From: Deferribacter desulfuricans SSM1
GTDB lineage: Bacteria > Chrysiogenota > Deferribacteres > Deferribacterales > Deferribacteraceae
Length of the DNA: 64,000 nt
Direction: 5' to 3'
NCBI RefSeq assembly: GCF_000010985.1
Contig: NC_013939.1
Location: 1,331,501-1,395,500 of the forward strand
The translations under genes were made by a program, and so were the position numbers. Positions 51,631 through 60,855 of the stretch are shown one piece after another. The notes under the pieces were generated by a model that did no database searches, had not been told where the DNA came from, and saw nothing but the letters and a program-made list of their open reading frames with translations. The first letter of the stretch is position 1, and each line of letters starts with the position of its first letter.

Positions 51631-52382
51631 TCTACTACCTCAAAATCGTACTCACCACTTTTCTCATCCATAATCAAAGCGGATAGAAAGTAACCATAAA
51701 CACATCCTGTATCAATATTAATAGAAATCATATTACCCATTTCATCTTTATTAACAAAAGGTCTGTACCCCCTCTCTATTTTCATAACTGGCGTATGCCC
51801 ATGAATGATAACATAATTTTCTATTTTTTTATTATAAAAATCTATTTCTCTAGCCCAAATATAAGGGAACAATATCTTTTTCTCCTCTTCAGTCACAAGA
51901 TCGATATGAAATTGTGGAGCAATCTCAACACTTAAACATCCAGCATGGGAAATAAAATAATTTTCTATACCATCAATAATTGTATATTTATCAAATCCTT
52001 TTATGAATTCTAAATAATTATCATACTTCTTAATAAAATCGTCTTTGATATCAACTTCTAGCAATAGTTTCTTATACAAATCACTATCAAACGATTTTAT
52101 AGTCTCTTTCCCACCATTATAAAACCAATCCCCTTTATGATATCTATTTGTACCTTCGAAATAATCAACCATCATATCTTCATGATTACCTAACAAAAAT
52201 TTACATTCATAAGATTTTGAAAAATCAATAACTAGGTCTAACACCTCCTTTGAATACCCACCCCTATCAACCAAATCACCTACAAATACAAAATTTTCCA
52301 CATTATAATTTTTTAAAAGTTTGGATAAAAGCTCCTCTAAAGTTCTCACGCACCCATGGACATCACCTATTACTGCAAACAT
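51618..52382 (-). CDS. PPP-family metallophosphatase (Ap4A hydrolase/protein phosphatase-like)
   Basis: 254 residues with the full phosphoprotein-phosphatase signature: IGDVHGC, VFVGDLVDRGGYS, KFLLGNHEDMMVD, FISHAGCLSVE and VIIHGHTPVMK. It could hydrolyse diadenosine tetraphosphate (ApaH-like) or phosphoproteins; eye inspection does not settle this. It is cytoplasmic. The ATG at 52382 follows GAAGAG; an upstream start at 52406 lies deep inside prmA and is unlikely. It overlaps prmA by 13 bp and rsmE by 13 bp. Confidence 0.88.
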   Translation of the reverse strand: MFAVIGDVHGCVRTLEELLSKLLKNYNVENFVFVGDLVDRGGYSKEVLDLVIDFSKSYECKFLLGNHEDMMVDYFEGTNRYHKGDWFYNGGKETIKSFDSDLYKKLLLEVDIKDDFIKKYDNYLEFIKGFDKYTIIDGIENYFISHAGCLSVEIAPQFHIDLVTEEEKKILFPYIWAREIDFYNKKIENYVIIHGHTPVMKIERGYRPFVNKDEMGNMISINIDTGCVYGYFLSALIMDEKSGEYDFEVVDCID

Positions 52383-53149
52383 CTCTTCAACCTCACACCC
52401 CACCAACCATCTATTTCTAACTCCTTATTAATTACAAAATTTTTTGGTAACATCTCTTTAAAACTATCTACTTCACCTTTTAAAATACCTGATAAAACAA
52501 TATAATCTCCAGAATATTTTTCAAAATACACCATAAGACTTAATAAAACAGAACTGATTATATTTGCTACTATCACATCATATTTTACAGTTTCCTTTAT
52601 ACAATCTATAGAACCACACCAAAAAGAGATATTATAAACATTATTGTTTAAACAGTTTTCTTTCAAATTATAAAATGTAGCAAAATCGTTATCGCAGGCA
52701 AAAACCTTTTTTGCACCACACTTACTTGCCAAAATAGAAAGTATACCACTTCCAGAACCCACTTCTAAAACTGTTTTATCTGAAACAATCTCTTCAAGTA
52801 ATCTCGCAGCAATTTTTGTTGTTGGATGATCCCCTGTCCCAAATGCCATAGCAGGCGTTATTACTATACTATTTGCACTTTTCTTATCTTTATCAAAGGT
52901 ATAAAAAAAATTATCTGTAAGCCACCCCTCCTTTAAAAAATCTTTCCATTTATTTTCCCAGTCTTCATCTTTAATAACATATTTAACAAAATCTATATTT
53001 TTACCTTTCAAATAATTTTCCAACGACTTATTTGAATAAACTACATATATAGACTTTTCTCCAAAATTCTCTTCAACAACGAGCTTACTCAGCTCCTCAT
53101 CACTTTCTATTTGTTCACTAAATTTATTACTTATAACATATTTATACAT
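52370..53149 (-). CDS. prmA: Ribosomal protein L11 methyltransferase PrmA
   Basis: 259 residues. An N-terminal substrate domain (about 1-85) is followed by a class I methyltransferase with VITPAMAFGTGDHPTT, VLEVGSGSGILSILASKCG, VFACDNDFATFYN and VIVANIISSVLLSL, all typical of PrmA. It methylates ribosomal protein L11. The ATG at 53149 follows GAGG; the gene starts 9 nt after the stop of the TRAP M gene. It lies in the common operon order prmA - rsmE found in many bacteria, here with a phosphatase gene inserted between them. Confidence 0.92.
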   Translation of the reverse strand: MYKYVISNKFSEQIESDEELSKLVVEENFGEKSIYVVYSNKSLENYLKGKNIDFVKYVIKDEDWENKWKDFLKEGWLTDNFFYTFDKDKKSANSIVITPAMAFGTGDHPTTKIAARLLEEIVSDKTVLEVGSGSGILSILASKCGAKKVFACDNDFATFYNLKENCLNNNVYNISFWCGSIDCIKETVKYDVIVANIISSVLLSLMVYFEKYSGDYIVLSGILKGEVDSFKEMLPKNFVINKELEIDGWWGVRLKRCLQ

Positions 53150-53157
53150 CTTAAACC

Positions 53158-54360
53158 TCATACTATAAATATTAACAACATAGAAAATAATCCAATAAAC
53201 AACATAAATCCCAATAAATCTACATTGATTTCACTTTTTGTATAATTTAGCTTAGAAACATAATGATGTAACATCAAGTTTTTTATCATACTAAAAAAAC
53301 CTAATGTTAAAAAGCCCATAAAAGAATACCCAAAAATATATTTGTTAAACATATATTCATTAATAAGAACATTATAAAATGGAAATAAAATTATTAAAAC
53401 TGCCAAAGGATCAAAAAACTGACACATTACAAAGCTTATAAGTAAAAGAATCATTATTAATATATACTTATCTGAGAAAAATGATAAAACTAAATTTGAT
53501 AAAGAATCATTATATTTACCATAAACAACAAGAATATTAAAGAAAAATAACATAATTAAAAGTCCCAATAAAACCCCACTGCGCTCAAACACTTCATTAA
53601 TAATCAATAAATTAATTTTATTATGCCATTTTTTTGTAATTATAATATAACCAACGAAAATCAAATTCATAAATAATATAATATCAAAAATAGAATATGG
53701 AACAAATAGCATGTATATAAATAACAAAAATAGTATAATTGTCAAAACAGTATCTCTTTTATCATATTCACTTAAATTAATAGTATTAACCTTTATTTTT
53801 CTTAAAAAGATTAGATAATTGGCAAAAAAGTAAATTAATGAAAATAAACTAAACGTTAAAAAAACTGTCTTTAATGATAATTTCAACAAAAAAGCATAAA
53901 CCAAAATAGGGATAGATAACGGTGATAAAAAATTAAAAATCGCAAAAATATGACTAAAAATTAATGTATCTTTTTTATCCATTAATTTATACCTTTTTAA
54001 AAATGCTAAAATAAACTTATTTGACAACACAGATGATGGTAAAAATAATGAAGGGATAAAAAACATAAGAAAAAATTTAAAAAATTTAGATAGTTTTAAT
54101 TTTATTATAAACTTAAATAAGTTTTCTAAAATTTTATATCTTATAAAAAACAAAGACAAAATTATATAAAAAGGGATTGTTATCAACTCATCAGATTTAA
54201 TAATTCTTTCAACAGCAACAGATAAAAGATATTTAATTTGAACATAATCTAAATTAAGATTAAATGCTGTGGTAATAGCAATTGAAAAAAGATAATTAAA
54301 GATATTTACGCCTAATAATATAAAAACTATTGTTATTAGCAAAATTATAATAAAAATCAT
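53158..54360 (-). CDS. Divergent TRAP transporter large permease (DctM-like)
   Basis: A 400-residue, extremely hydrophobic protein with about 12 membrane segments. Its length is close to the 425-430 of DctM. The region NFLSPLSIPILVYAFLLKLS, followed by a hydrophobic helix, resembles the lg-x-iPPSI-x-lily stretch of DctM, but the Gly-Ser and PPS residues are poorly kept. I call it TRAP M mainly from gene context: dctP-like and short Q-like genes come directly upstream. The start ATG 54360 follows AGGGTG. Very high Phe, Ile and Leu content may hide similarity. Another ion-transporter superfamily permease is possible. Confidence 0.65.
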   Translation of the reverse strand: MIFIIILLITIVFILLGVNIFNYLFSIAITTAFNLNLDYVQIKYLLSVAVERIIKSDELITIPFYIILSLFFIRYKILENLFKFIIKLKLSKFFKFFLMFFIPSLFLPSSVLSNKFILAFLKRYKLMDKKDTLIFSHIFAIFNFLSPLSIPILVYAFLLKLSLKTVFLTFSLFSLIYFFANYLIFLRKIKVNTINLSEYDKRDTVLTIILFLLFIYMLFVPYSIFDIILFMNLIFVGYIIITKKWHNKINLLIINEVFERSGVLLGLLIMLFFFNILVVYGKYNDSLSNLVLSFFSDKYILIMILLLISFVMCQFFDPLAVLIILFPFYNVLINEYMFNKYIFGYSFMGFLTLGFFSMIKNLMLHHYVSKLNYTKSEINVDLLGFMLFIGLFSMLLIFIV

Positions 54361-54367
54361 ATACACC

Positions 54368-54643
54368 CTATAATAATATCTGCAATATAAAAACCAAAGT
54401 AAAGATAAAAAACTGAAATAAATTTTGAGACAAGAATCCCACAAAAAGTAAAATAAAAAGGGTATTAAATAAACGAGTCTGTATCACAGATTCATCAGAG
54501 ACTGAATACATTTTCCCACCACTTATAGCAACAATTGCTGCAATAACAACAAAATAGTAATTCAGATTTCCAATAAAATCCATTTTAACAATAAAGCGAT
54601 TTAAAAAATTAAATACAAAAAATAAAAAGAAAAAAAGTTGCAA
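54368..54643 (-). CDS. Very short DctQ-like membrane protein, 91 aa
   Basis: Three hydrophobic segments (about 1-16, 27-42 and 62-91) with a short polar stretch GGKMYSVSDESVIQTRLFN, which recalls the polar loop after the second helix of TRAP small permeases. Usual DctQ proteins have 150-200 residues and four helices, so this is either a reduced form or a different small membrane subunit. The start is a TTG at 54643, 14 nt after the dctP stop; no ATG is available. It is followed after 7 nt by the M-like gene. Confidence 0.5.
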   Translation of the reverse strand: MQLFFFLFFVFNFLNRFIVKMDFIGNLNYYFVVIAAIVAISGGKMYSVSDESVIQTRLFNTLFILLFVGFLSQNLFQFFIFTLVFILQILL

Positions 54644-54657
54644 AATAATTAGTATTT

Positions 54658-55626
54658 TTACTCTAATCTTAACACCTCATCAATTAACTTCTTTCCTACA
54701 ACTGGATAAAATATACTATAATAATTTTTAAAATATTCTTCCCACAATTTTAACATCTTACTATCCATTTTGATAATTTTCATATTAGAGTGTATCTTAA
54801 TTCTAATGAAGTTATCCTTATTCTTCTCCTCAGCTACCCTATACTCAAATGCCGTAGCCTCTTCTAAGGCATTCATAATCAATTTTTTCTCTTTACTATT
54901 TAAGCTGTTCCAAAATTTATTACTTGTTATAAATGCATATCCTAAAAATCCAAGCCTGCTTAATGTCATATAATTTTGATACTTGTAAAATCCTTGAGTA
55001 TAAATATTACTAAAGGTATTTTGCTGCCCATCAATTATACCAGCCTTTAATAAATCTATAACCACATTAAAAGGTTTAACAACTGGTTTTGCACCTACAA
55101 GTTCAAGTGTTTTATTGATAACAAAACTACCCTGTGTTCTTATCTTAAGCCCCTTTAAATCCAAAGGTTTTAATATAGGTTTATCTCTTGTAGTTATTAC
55201 CTTAAACCCATTATCCCAAAAAGCCAATACTACAAAACCTTTTACAAGCGCTTTCTGCTTTAAATAACTACTCACATCACTTATATAACTGCGATGAATT
55301 TGATCCATAGACTTAAAGAGATAAGGCATATCATAAATCTGAAACTCAGGTACATAATCAGCTATTTTTGAAAAACTAGGAGCAGCAAATTGTATAATAC
55401 CTCTTTTTAATGCATCCAAAGCCTCCCTATCGTCAAATAAGACTCCATTAGGGTAAATCTCAATTTTAATTTTGCCTTTACTATTGAACTCAACATGCTT
55501 TTTGAAAAAACTTATCGCTAACCCTTTTGGACTATTATCAGAAACAACATGACTAATTCTAAAAGTCTTTGAATAACAATAAATTGATAAAAAAAATATT
55601 AAAACTAAAAACTGAAAAATTCTCAT
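54658..55626 (-). CDS. TRAP transporter solute-binding protein DctP-like
   Basis: A periplasmic binding protein of 322 residues. A signal peptide (MRIFQFLVLIFFLSIYCYS) is followed by a typical DctP fold: FRISHVVSDNSPKGLAISFFK, GKIKIEIYPNGVLFDD, EALKRGIIQFAAPS-like segment near residue 90, KGLKIRTQGSFVINKTLE with the carboxylate-binding Arg of the family (in KIRTQ), and IDGQQNTFSNIYTQGFY. The substrate is probably an organic acid. The start ATG overlaps the regulator stop by ATGA, so the transporter is co-transcribed with its two-component system. Confidence 0.9.
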   Translation of the reverse strand: MRIFQFLVLIFFLSIYCYSKTFRISHVVSDNSPKGLAISFFKKHVEFNSKGKIKIEIYPNGVLFDDREALDALKRGIIQFAAPSFSKIADYVPEFQIYDMPYLFKSMDQIHRSYISDVSSYLKQKALVKGFVVLAFWDNGFKVITTRDKPILKPLDLKGLKIRTQGSFVINKTLELVGAKPVVKPFNVVIDLLKAGIIDGQQNTFSNIYTQGFYKYQNYMTLSRLGFLGYAFITSNKFWNSLNSKEKKLIMNALEEATAFEYRVAEEKNKDNFIRIKIHSNMKIIKMDSKMLKLWEEYFKNYYSIFYPVVGKKLIDEVLRLE

Positions 55627-56966
55627 TTTGAAAGATATTTTTGTATTTTTCTATGTAATGTAGAAACATCTATTTGTGCTATCTTTGCTGCTTCAGAGAT
55701 TTTGTTATCAGTAAGACTAAGAAGTTCTAATAAGTAATTTTTTTCAAACTCATCTCTCGCTTTTTTATACGGTTTTACACCTTGTTTATTATATTGTTTC
55801 ATATTTTCAGGGATATAACGCACACTCAAAATATCAGAATCCTCTAAAGCAACACACCTTTCAACAGTGTTTTCTAACTCTCTGACATTACCAGGCCAAC
55901 TATATTCGTAACAAAATTTGTAAAATTCAGAAGAAATCTTTTTGATAGATTTACCAAACTCTTTAGAATATTTTTTTGTAAAATATTCAATCAACAAAGG
56001 AATATCCTCTTTTCTTTCTCTAAGAGGAGGTATCTCTATATTGATAACATTTAATCGATAGTATAAATCTTCCCTAAAATACCCTTTTTCTACTTCATCT
56101 TTTAAATTTTTATTTGTAGCTGCAATTATCCTAACATTAACATTGATAATTTCAGAAGAGCCTAATCTTTTTATAGTTCGTTCCTGAATAACTCTAAGTA
56201 ACTTGGCTTGAAAGCTTGGATTGGTTTCCGTAATTTCATCTAAAAATATCGTACCATTATTAGCTTCTTCAAAATAACCTTTTTTATTTGAATAAGCTCC
56301 TGTAAAAGCTCCTTTCTCATAACCAAAAAATAAACTTTCATAAAGATTTTCAGGAATAGCTGCACAGTTTACTGGTAGAAACCGCTCGTTTTTCCTATCA
56401 CTTAAATCATGTATCGATCTTGCTATCAATTCTTTACCAGTACCTGATTCACCTGTTATTAGAATATTACTATTAATTTTGGAAACTTTTTTAACAAGTG
56501 ATAAAATATCCATCATCTTTTTACTTTTTGCTACAATATTTTCAATACCATAAATCTCTCTGATATTTTCCTGTAAAACTTTTACCTCTGTTTTCAACCT
56601 ACTGTTTTCAATAGCTTTCTTAATTCTTACACTAACCTCTTCAAGATCCTCAAAGGGCTTCGTAATGAAATCAAAGGCACCTTTCTTAATCGCCTCAACA
56701 GCTTTTTCTATCGATGCATAAGCAGTCATTAAAACAACTGTAATATCAGGGTACTCTTTCAAAATATAATCCAACACCTCCAAACCACTCATTTCAGACA
56801 TCAAAATATCAGTAATAATAACATCAGGATAAATTTTGTCTATATTATCAATAGCCTCTATTGGAGATTGAAATTTATATACTTTTATATCTTCATCATC
56901 TAAAAATAATGCTTCAAAAAAATCCAACGTGTATTTCTCATCATCAATAACAACTATACTAAACAC
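55623..56966 (-). CDS. NtrC/DctD-type sigma54-dependent response regulator
   Basis: 447 residues. A receiver domain (about 1-120) has the phospho-acceptor Asp in DVIITDILMSEMSG, then an AAA+ domain (about 145-375) with Walker A GESGTGKELIARSIH, the sigma54-contact motif GAFTGA in YEKGAFTGAYSNKKG, Walker B TIFLDEITE and RERKEDIPLLIEYF. A C-terminal Fis-type helix-turn-helix follows (ISEAAKIAQIDVSTLHRKIQ). It starts at GTG behind AAGGAG, 9 nt after the kinase gene. The likely target is the transporter operon, but I found no clear -24/-12 promoter in the window. Confidence 0.95.
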   Translation of the reverse strand: MFSIVVIDDEKYTLDFFEALFLDDEDIKVYKFQSPIEAIDNIDKIYPDVIITDILMSEMSGLEVLDYILKEYPDITVVLMTAYASIEKAVEAIKKGAFDFITKPFEDLEEVSVRIKKAIENSRLKTEVKVLQENIREIYGIENIVAKSKKMMDILSLVKKVSKINSNILITGESGTGKELIARSIHDLSDRKNERFLPVNCAAIPENLYESLFFGYEKGAFTGAYSNKKGYFEEANNGTIFLDEITETNPSFQAKLLRVIQERTIKRLGSSEIINVNVRIIAATNKNLKDEVEKGYFREDLYYRLNVINIEIPPLRERKEDIPLLIEYFTKKYSKEFGKSIKKISSEFYKFCYEYSWPGNVRELENTVERCVALEDSDILSVRYIPENMKQYNKQGVKPYKKARDEFEKNYLLELLSLTDNKISEAAKIAQIDVSTLHRKIQKYLSK

Positions 56967-56975
56967 GGCAACTCC

Positions 56976-59132
56976 TTAAATATATATTATAAACTCTGAA
57001 TATTTACCAACTTCACTTTTTACATCTATTTCCCAGCCATATTCATCAACTATACTCTTAACTATTGCCAACCCTAAGCCAGTCCCCTTACCAAGCCCTT
57101 TTGTTGTAAAAAATGGATCAAATATTTTTTGACTAACATCTTCAGGAATCCCTTTTCCATAATCTTTAATCTTAAAAACTCTTTTATCTTCAAGCTTATC
57201 AAACAATATATCAATTTTTCCATTCTCATCAACCGCATCAATGGCATTAGATAATAAATTAATGATTAATTGATGTAATTTCCCTTTATTTGCTAGAACA
57301 TTTGTATCACAAAAAATATCAACTTTCACATCAACTTTTTTATCTCTTATTTTAGAGCCTAATATTTTTATAGCAAAATCTAAAGAATCTTTTAAATCCA
57401 CATTGCTCACATCACTGTCTTTATGTCTAGCAAACGCTAACAAATTATTCACTATCTGCTTAGTATCTTTACTAGCCTCAATTATTGTTTTAACAAGTTT
57501 TTTCTCATAACTGTTTTCTGGTAATTTTTTATCTAATAATTGAGCAAAATTTAAAATCCCCACTAATGGGTTGTTTATCTCATGAGCCACTCCACCAGCC
57601 AACAACCCAAGTGCTGACAACTTTTCTTTTTCAACCAACTTTGATTCTAACTCTCTAATTTTTGTCATATCTCTGACAATCATTAAATAGTGTAACCTAT
57701 TATCATTAATAAGTTTAATTATAGATAACCTTACTGGTTTACTTTTCTCCCCCTCAATATAAACATCATAATTTTCAACCAAATTTTGATCTTTTAAAAT
57801 TTCCCATAAATTCTCATCTCTAACGTAATCTTTAATATTACAATTTTGAATTTCATCACCAAAAATCTCCAACGCAGCTTTATTACGAGTCAATATATTA
57901 TAGTTCTCATCAAAAGTAATAATTGCATCGGGAATATTTTCTAAAATATTACGTAAATAATTTTCACTTTGCTGAACTTGAAGTTGTAAAGTAATAATAT
58001 CAGTAATATCCCTTACTAATTCAACTACAGCTATTACTTTACCTTCATTATCTACAAGAGGTGATAAGATCACATCATAATAAAAAGTTTTAGCCCCTTG
58101 ATTAATTTCTTTCCTAAAAGATTGAATATTCTTTGTTTCAAAAACCTTTTCCATTGTACATTCGACACAAGGTTTTATCTCATCCCAAATCATGGAATAA
58201 CAATAATGCTCTTCCCCCTCTCCTAAATTTTCTTTAATTAAAGTATTTGCCCATATACATTTATAATTATGATCAACCAACGCAACCCCTTCCCCTATAG
58301 CTTCCACTATACTTTCAAATTTTTCATGCTCAATTTCAAAAAGTTGCTCAATCTCTTCCCTTTCATAATAAAATCTACCAATGTAATATCGTATTAAAAT
58401 TAACGTAGAAATAAATAAAAAACCTATTATGATATCAATCAAAGAAACCCTTTCTATTTTATTTAAAACCCTAAAATAGCCTAATTTATCAGATAAAATA
58501 TATAAATTTGTATCCCCAATAACTGTTGATTCTGAAACGATATATTCTTTATTGTTATATTTAAAAATAAAATTACCTTTCTTATATAAATTATCATCAT
58601 AAAACTGGTCTCTTAAAAAATATACATCCTGCCCTTTTTTTATTACAAAATTAAAATCTTTTGGAACAAGAGATTTAATGGTTTCTATCAAATCTATTAT
58701 TTTATAAAAATTGAAATCATTTTTTTTGACATGAAAAACAAGATATGGGATATTCTTTGAAAATATAATATCCTCGTTACCAACATTACTAAATGTTTTA
58801 AGCATATTTGGAATAAAAATAGAAGATGTATCCAGTATCAACTTATTTTTTTGTAAAACAACTAAATTTTCCACATCTATATTTTTGTTACTTTGTAATT
58901 CGTAAAAGATATCCTCTGTATTTAATACAAATTCCACATTCAGATCTTCAATCCTCTTTTTTATATTGTCTATTAAAGTTTGTTGATATGAAAAAGCATA
59001 AGATAAAAGTTTTGAATTGCTTTTATAATCAATAAAAACTAATGAACCAAAAATAAATAGCAGGAAAATAAATAAAAATAATAAAATTTCGTAAGTTTCA
59101 AAATATTTGAAATATTTCTTAAGTAAGTCCAT
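56976..59132 (-). CDS. PAS-domain sensor histidine kinase
   Basis: 718 residues. One membrane helix at about 15-33, an extracytoplasmic sensor (about 35-225), a second helix (about 230-250), then two PAS domains (about 265-375 and 385-495) and the kinase core. The core has the H-box LLAGGVAHEINNPLVGILNF, the N-box LIINLLSNAIDAV, the G1 box KIKDYGKGIPEDV and the G2 region GKGTGLGLAIVKSIV. The first PAS carries a cysteine pattern, CYSMIWDEIKPCVECTM, recalling Cys-rich PAS domains in anaerobes. It pairs with the NtrC-type regulator encoded next, and by context should sense the TRAP substrate. It overlaps trmL by 14 bp. Confidence 0.93.
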   Translation of the reverse strand: MDLLKKYFKYFETYEILLFLFIFLLFIFGSLVFIDYKSNSKLLSYAFSYQQTLIDNIKKRIEDLNVEFVLNTEDIFYELQSNKNIDVENLVVLQKNKLILDTSSIFIPNMLKTFSNVGNEDIIFSKNIPYLVFHVKKNDFNFYKIIDLIETIKSLVPKDFNFVIKKGQDVYFLRDQFYDDNLYKKGNFIFKYNNKEYIVSESTVIGDTNLYILSDKLGYFRVLNKIERVSLIDIIIGFLFISTLILIRYYIGRFYYEREEIEQLFEIEHEKFESIVEAIGEGVALVDHNYKCIWANTLIKENLGEGEEHYCYSMIWDEIKPCVECTMEKVFETKNIQSFRKEINQGAKTFYYDVILSPLVDNEGKVIAVVELVRDITDIITLQLQVQQSENYLRNILENIPDAIITFDENYNILTRNKAALEIFGDEIQNCNIKDYVRDENLWEILKDQNLVENYDVYIEGEKSKPVRLSIIKLINDNRLHYLMIVRDMTKIRELESKLVEKEKLSALGLLAGGVAHEINNPLVGILNFAQLLDKKLPENSYEKKLVKTIIEASKDTKQIVNNLLAFARHKDSDVSNVDLKDSLDFAIKILGSKIRDKKVDVKVDIFCDTNVLANKGKLHQLIINLLSNAIDAVDENGKIDILFDKLEDKRVFKIKDYGKGIPEDVSQKIFDPFFTTKGLGKGTGLGLAIVKSIVDEYGWEIDVKSEVGKYSEFIIYI

Positions 59133-59592
59133 TGAAACCAGTTTTTTCTAATAAGTGATAAACCACTATCGCAACAGAATTTGACAAGTTCAAACTTCTC
59201 ATCCCTTCTTTCATAGGAATTCTATATAACCTATCACTATACAAATTTCTAATATCCTCTCTAAGTCCATAAGACTCATTACCAAATATCAATATCGATT
59301 TATTAAAATTAAATTCTCTACTAATCTCAGTATAATATTTTTTCCCAAATTTAGAAATAAAAAAATAACTATATTCCTTGTTGTTATATTTATCAAAAAA
59401 TTCATTAATGCTCTTAATCCATTCCCAATCTAAGTAGTTCCAATAATCCATACCAGCCCTTTTTAAATATTTATCTGATATAGAAAAACCCAACCTACCA
59501 ACAAGTAACAGTTTAGTATCAGTGACAGCACATAATCTAGCTATATTACCTGTGTTTTGTGGTATTTCTGGTTCAAAAAGCGCAACTATCAT
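59119..59592 (-). CDS. trmL: tRNA (cytidine/uridine-34 2'-O)-methyltransferase TrmL
   Basis: A small stand-alone SPOUT methyltransferase of 157 residues, the TrmL length. It has the N-terminal VALFEPEIPQNTGNIARLCA, the central LIFGNESYGLREDI and the C-terminal IPMKEGMRSLNLSNSVAIVVY, all diagnostic of the TrmL/SpoU group. It methylates the wobble ribose of tRNA-Leu isoacceptors in E. coli. It starts directly after the stop of the HTH/zinc gene and overlaps the sensor kinase gene by 14 bp. Confidence 0.94.
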   Translation of the reverse strand: MIVALFEPEIPQNTGNIARLCAVTDTKLLLVGRLGFSISDKYLKRAGMDYWNYLDWEWIKSINEFFDKYNNKEYSYFFISKFGKKYYTEISREFNFNKSILIFGNESYGLREDIRNLYSDRLYRIPMKEGMRSLNLSNSVAIVVYHLLEKTGFNGLT

Positions 59593-59859
59593 CTAAATTT
59601 TAAACTCCGGCTCTGAAATAAATGTTGATTTGCACATAGGACACTTAGAAGGCTTCTTAAAATGTTTTAAGTTAGTAAATTTAAATCCACATTTTTTACA
59701 TATAGGATTTTTTACTTTTATTTTTACTCTACTTTTAGCAACCTCTTTTAAATGCTCTATAATATCCTTTTCAGGTATTGGTAATATTTTCGAAAGGTCT
59801 TTTGTTGAATAATAATCATCTTTTAATACTTCTAGCAGTTTTTGTCTAATAGTCCCCAC
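59593..59859 (-). CDS. Predicted winged-helix and zinc-ribbon protein, 88 aa
   Basis: A small protein with an N-terminal winged-helix-like region (about 1-45; LLEVLKDDYYSTKDLSKIL) and a C-terminal zinc ribbon with CKKCGF and CPMC (about 54-80). This domain pair is found in short predicted transcriptional regulators common in archaea and some bacteria, with no known target. It starts at GTG 59859 behind AAGGGG. It stops directly before trmL and lies 15 nt downstream of rsfS in the same operon. Confidence 0.8.
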   Translation of the reverse strand: MGTIRQKLLEVLKDDYYSTKDLSKILPIPEKDIIEHLKEVAKSRVKIKVKNPICKKCGFKFTNLKHFKKPSKCPMCKSTFISEPEFKI

Positions 59860-59874
59860 AACGACCCCTTTTAT

Positions 59875-60207
59875 TTAAACAGAAACTTTATCACAGTCTC
59901 CCCAAATTGATTCTAAATCATAAAATTTTCTAACATCATCTGTCATTAAATGAATTATCACATCACCAAAATCTATACAAACCCATCTTGATTTCCCAAG
60001 ACCATCTACAGCAATGGGTAAAAGATCTTTTTCATGTTTCATCACAAATAACAGCTCATTAGCTACAGCTTCTAAATGCACCTCTGACGTACAGGTACAA
60101 ATAACCATAAAATCAGCAATAGATGAAACATTTTTGATATCATATATTACTATGTCTTCACCTTTTTTATCATCTAAGACATTATAAATTAATTTTAAAT
60201 TTTCCAT
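59875..60207 (-). CDS. rsfS: Ribosomal silencing factor RsfS
   Basis: It binds ribosomal protein L14 and blocks subunit joining in starvation. 110 residues of the Iojap/RsfS family, with DKKGEDIVIYDIKNVSSIADF, TCTSEVHLEAVANEL, WVCIDFGDVIIHLMTDDVRKFYDLESIW in the usual order (quoted in parts of the conserved region). The ATG at 60207 overlaps the nadD stop as TGATG and has AGGAGG upstream. The nadD-rsfS order is conserved across bacteria. Confidence 0.95.
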   Translation of the reverse strand: MENLKLIYNVLDDKKGEDIVIYDIKNVSSIADFMVICTCTSEVHLEAVANELLFVMKHEKDLLPIAVDGLGKSRWVCIDFGDVIIHLMTDDVRKFYDLESIWGDCDKVSV

Positions 60208-60845
60208 CAAACCTCCTGATATAATTTATTCTCTTTTATATATTTAACAACTGGTTCTGGCAAATAATTATATATTGACCCGTTTAAAAACTTTTCTCTT
60301 ATTTCAGTGCTTGATATAGGGATCTCTTTAGTTTTATATAAAATAATATTCCCATATTTTATATCAACAAAATCTGGAAAATTTACAACTCTCTTCAACA
60401 AAACTTCAGGTATCCGTTTTAGCATAATATCAAAAGGCATCTCTTTCCTATTTGCAACTATAAAATTAGAGTAATTAAATAAATTCTCCCAGTTTTGCCA
60501 TGTTTCAATGGTGGCAAAAATATCACTACCTGTTAAAAAATATAAATAACTGTCATCATATAAACTTCTAAAATGTTTTAATGTATTAAAAGTATATGAG
60601 ACACCATCCAAATTCAATTCATAATCTGAAACCACAAAATTCCCTTCTAAACAGCATTCAACAGCCCTTTTAACCATCTCAAACCTTTTTACAGGGTCAA
60701 CAAGCCCAAAATTTTTATGAGGTGGGATTTTCGCTGGTATAAAATAGAATTTATCAATATTAAAATCCTTATAGACCCTTTTTGCAAGCTCTATATGACC
60801 ATTATGTATTGGATTAAATGTACCACCAAATAATGCAACTCTCAA
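60207..60845 (-). CDS. nadD: Nicotinate-nucleotide adenylyltransferase NadD
   Basis: An NAD-synthesis enzyme that adenylates nicotinate mononucleotide. The 212 residues have the nucleotidyltransferase motifs ALFGGTFNPIHNGHIELA (with the T/HxGH signature) and ISSTEIREKF near the C-terminus, plus FIPAKIPPHKN and YFLTGSDIFATIETWQNW, as in NadD. The length is normal. It starts 10 nt after proA and overlaps rsfS. Confidence 0.95.
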   Translation of the reverse strand: MRVALFGGTFNPIHNGHIELAKRVYKDFNIDKFYFIPAKIPPHKNFGLVDPVKRFEMVKRAVECCLEGNFVVSDYELNLDGVSYTFNTLKHFRSLYDDSYLYFLTGSDIFATIETWQNWENLFNYSNFIVANRKEMPFDIMLKRIPEVLLKRVVNFPDFVDIKYGNIILYKTKEIPISSTEIREKFLNGSIYNYLPEPVVKYIKENKLYQEV

Positions 60846-60855
60846 ATTTTTCCTC

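Noticed and set aside
53158-59132. A sigma54 (-24/-12) promoter for the TRAP operon
   Set aside because: The regulator has GAFTGA, but I found no TGGCAC-N5-TTGC-like site in the gaps; the transporter genes overlap the regulator gene.
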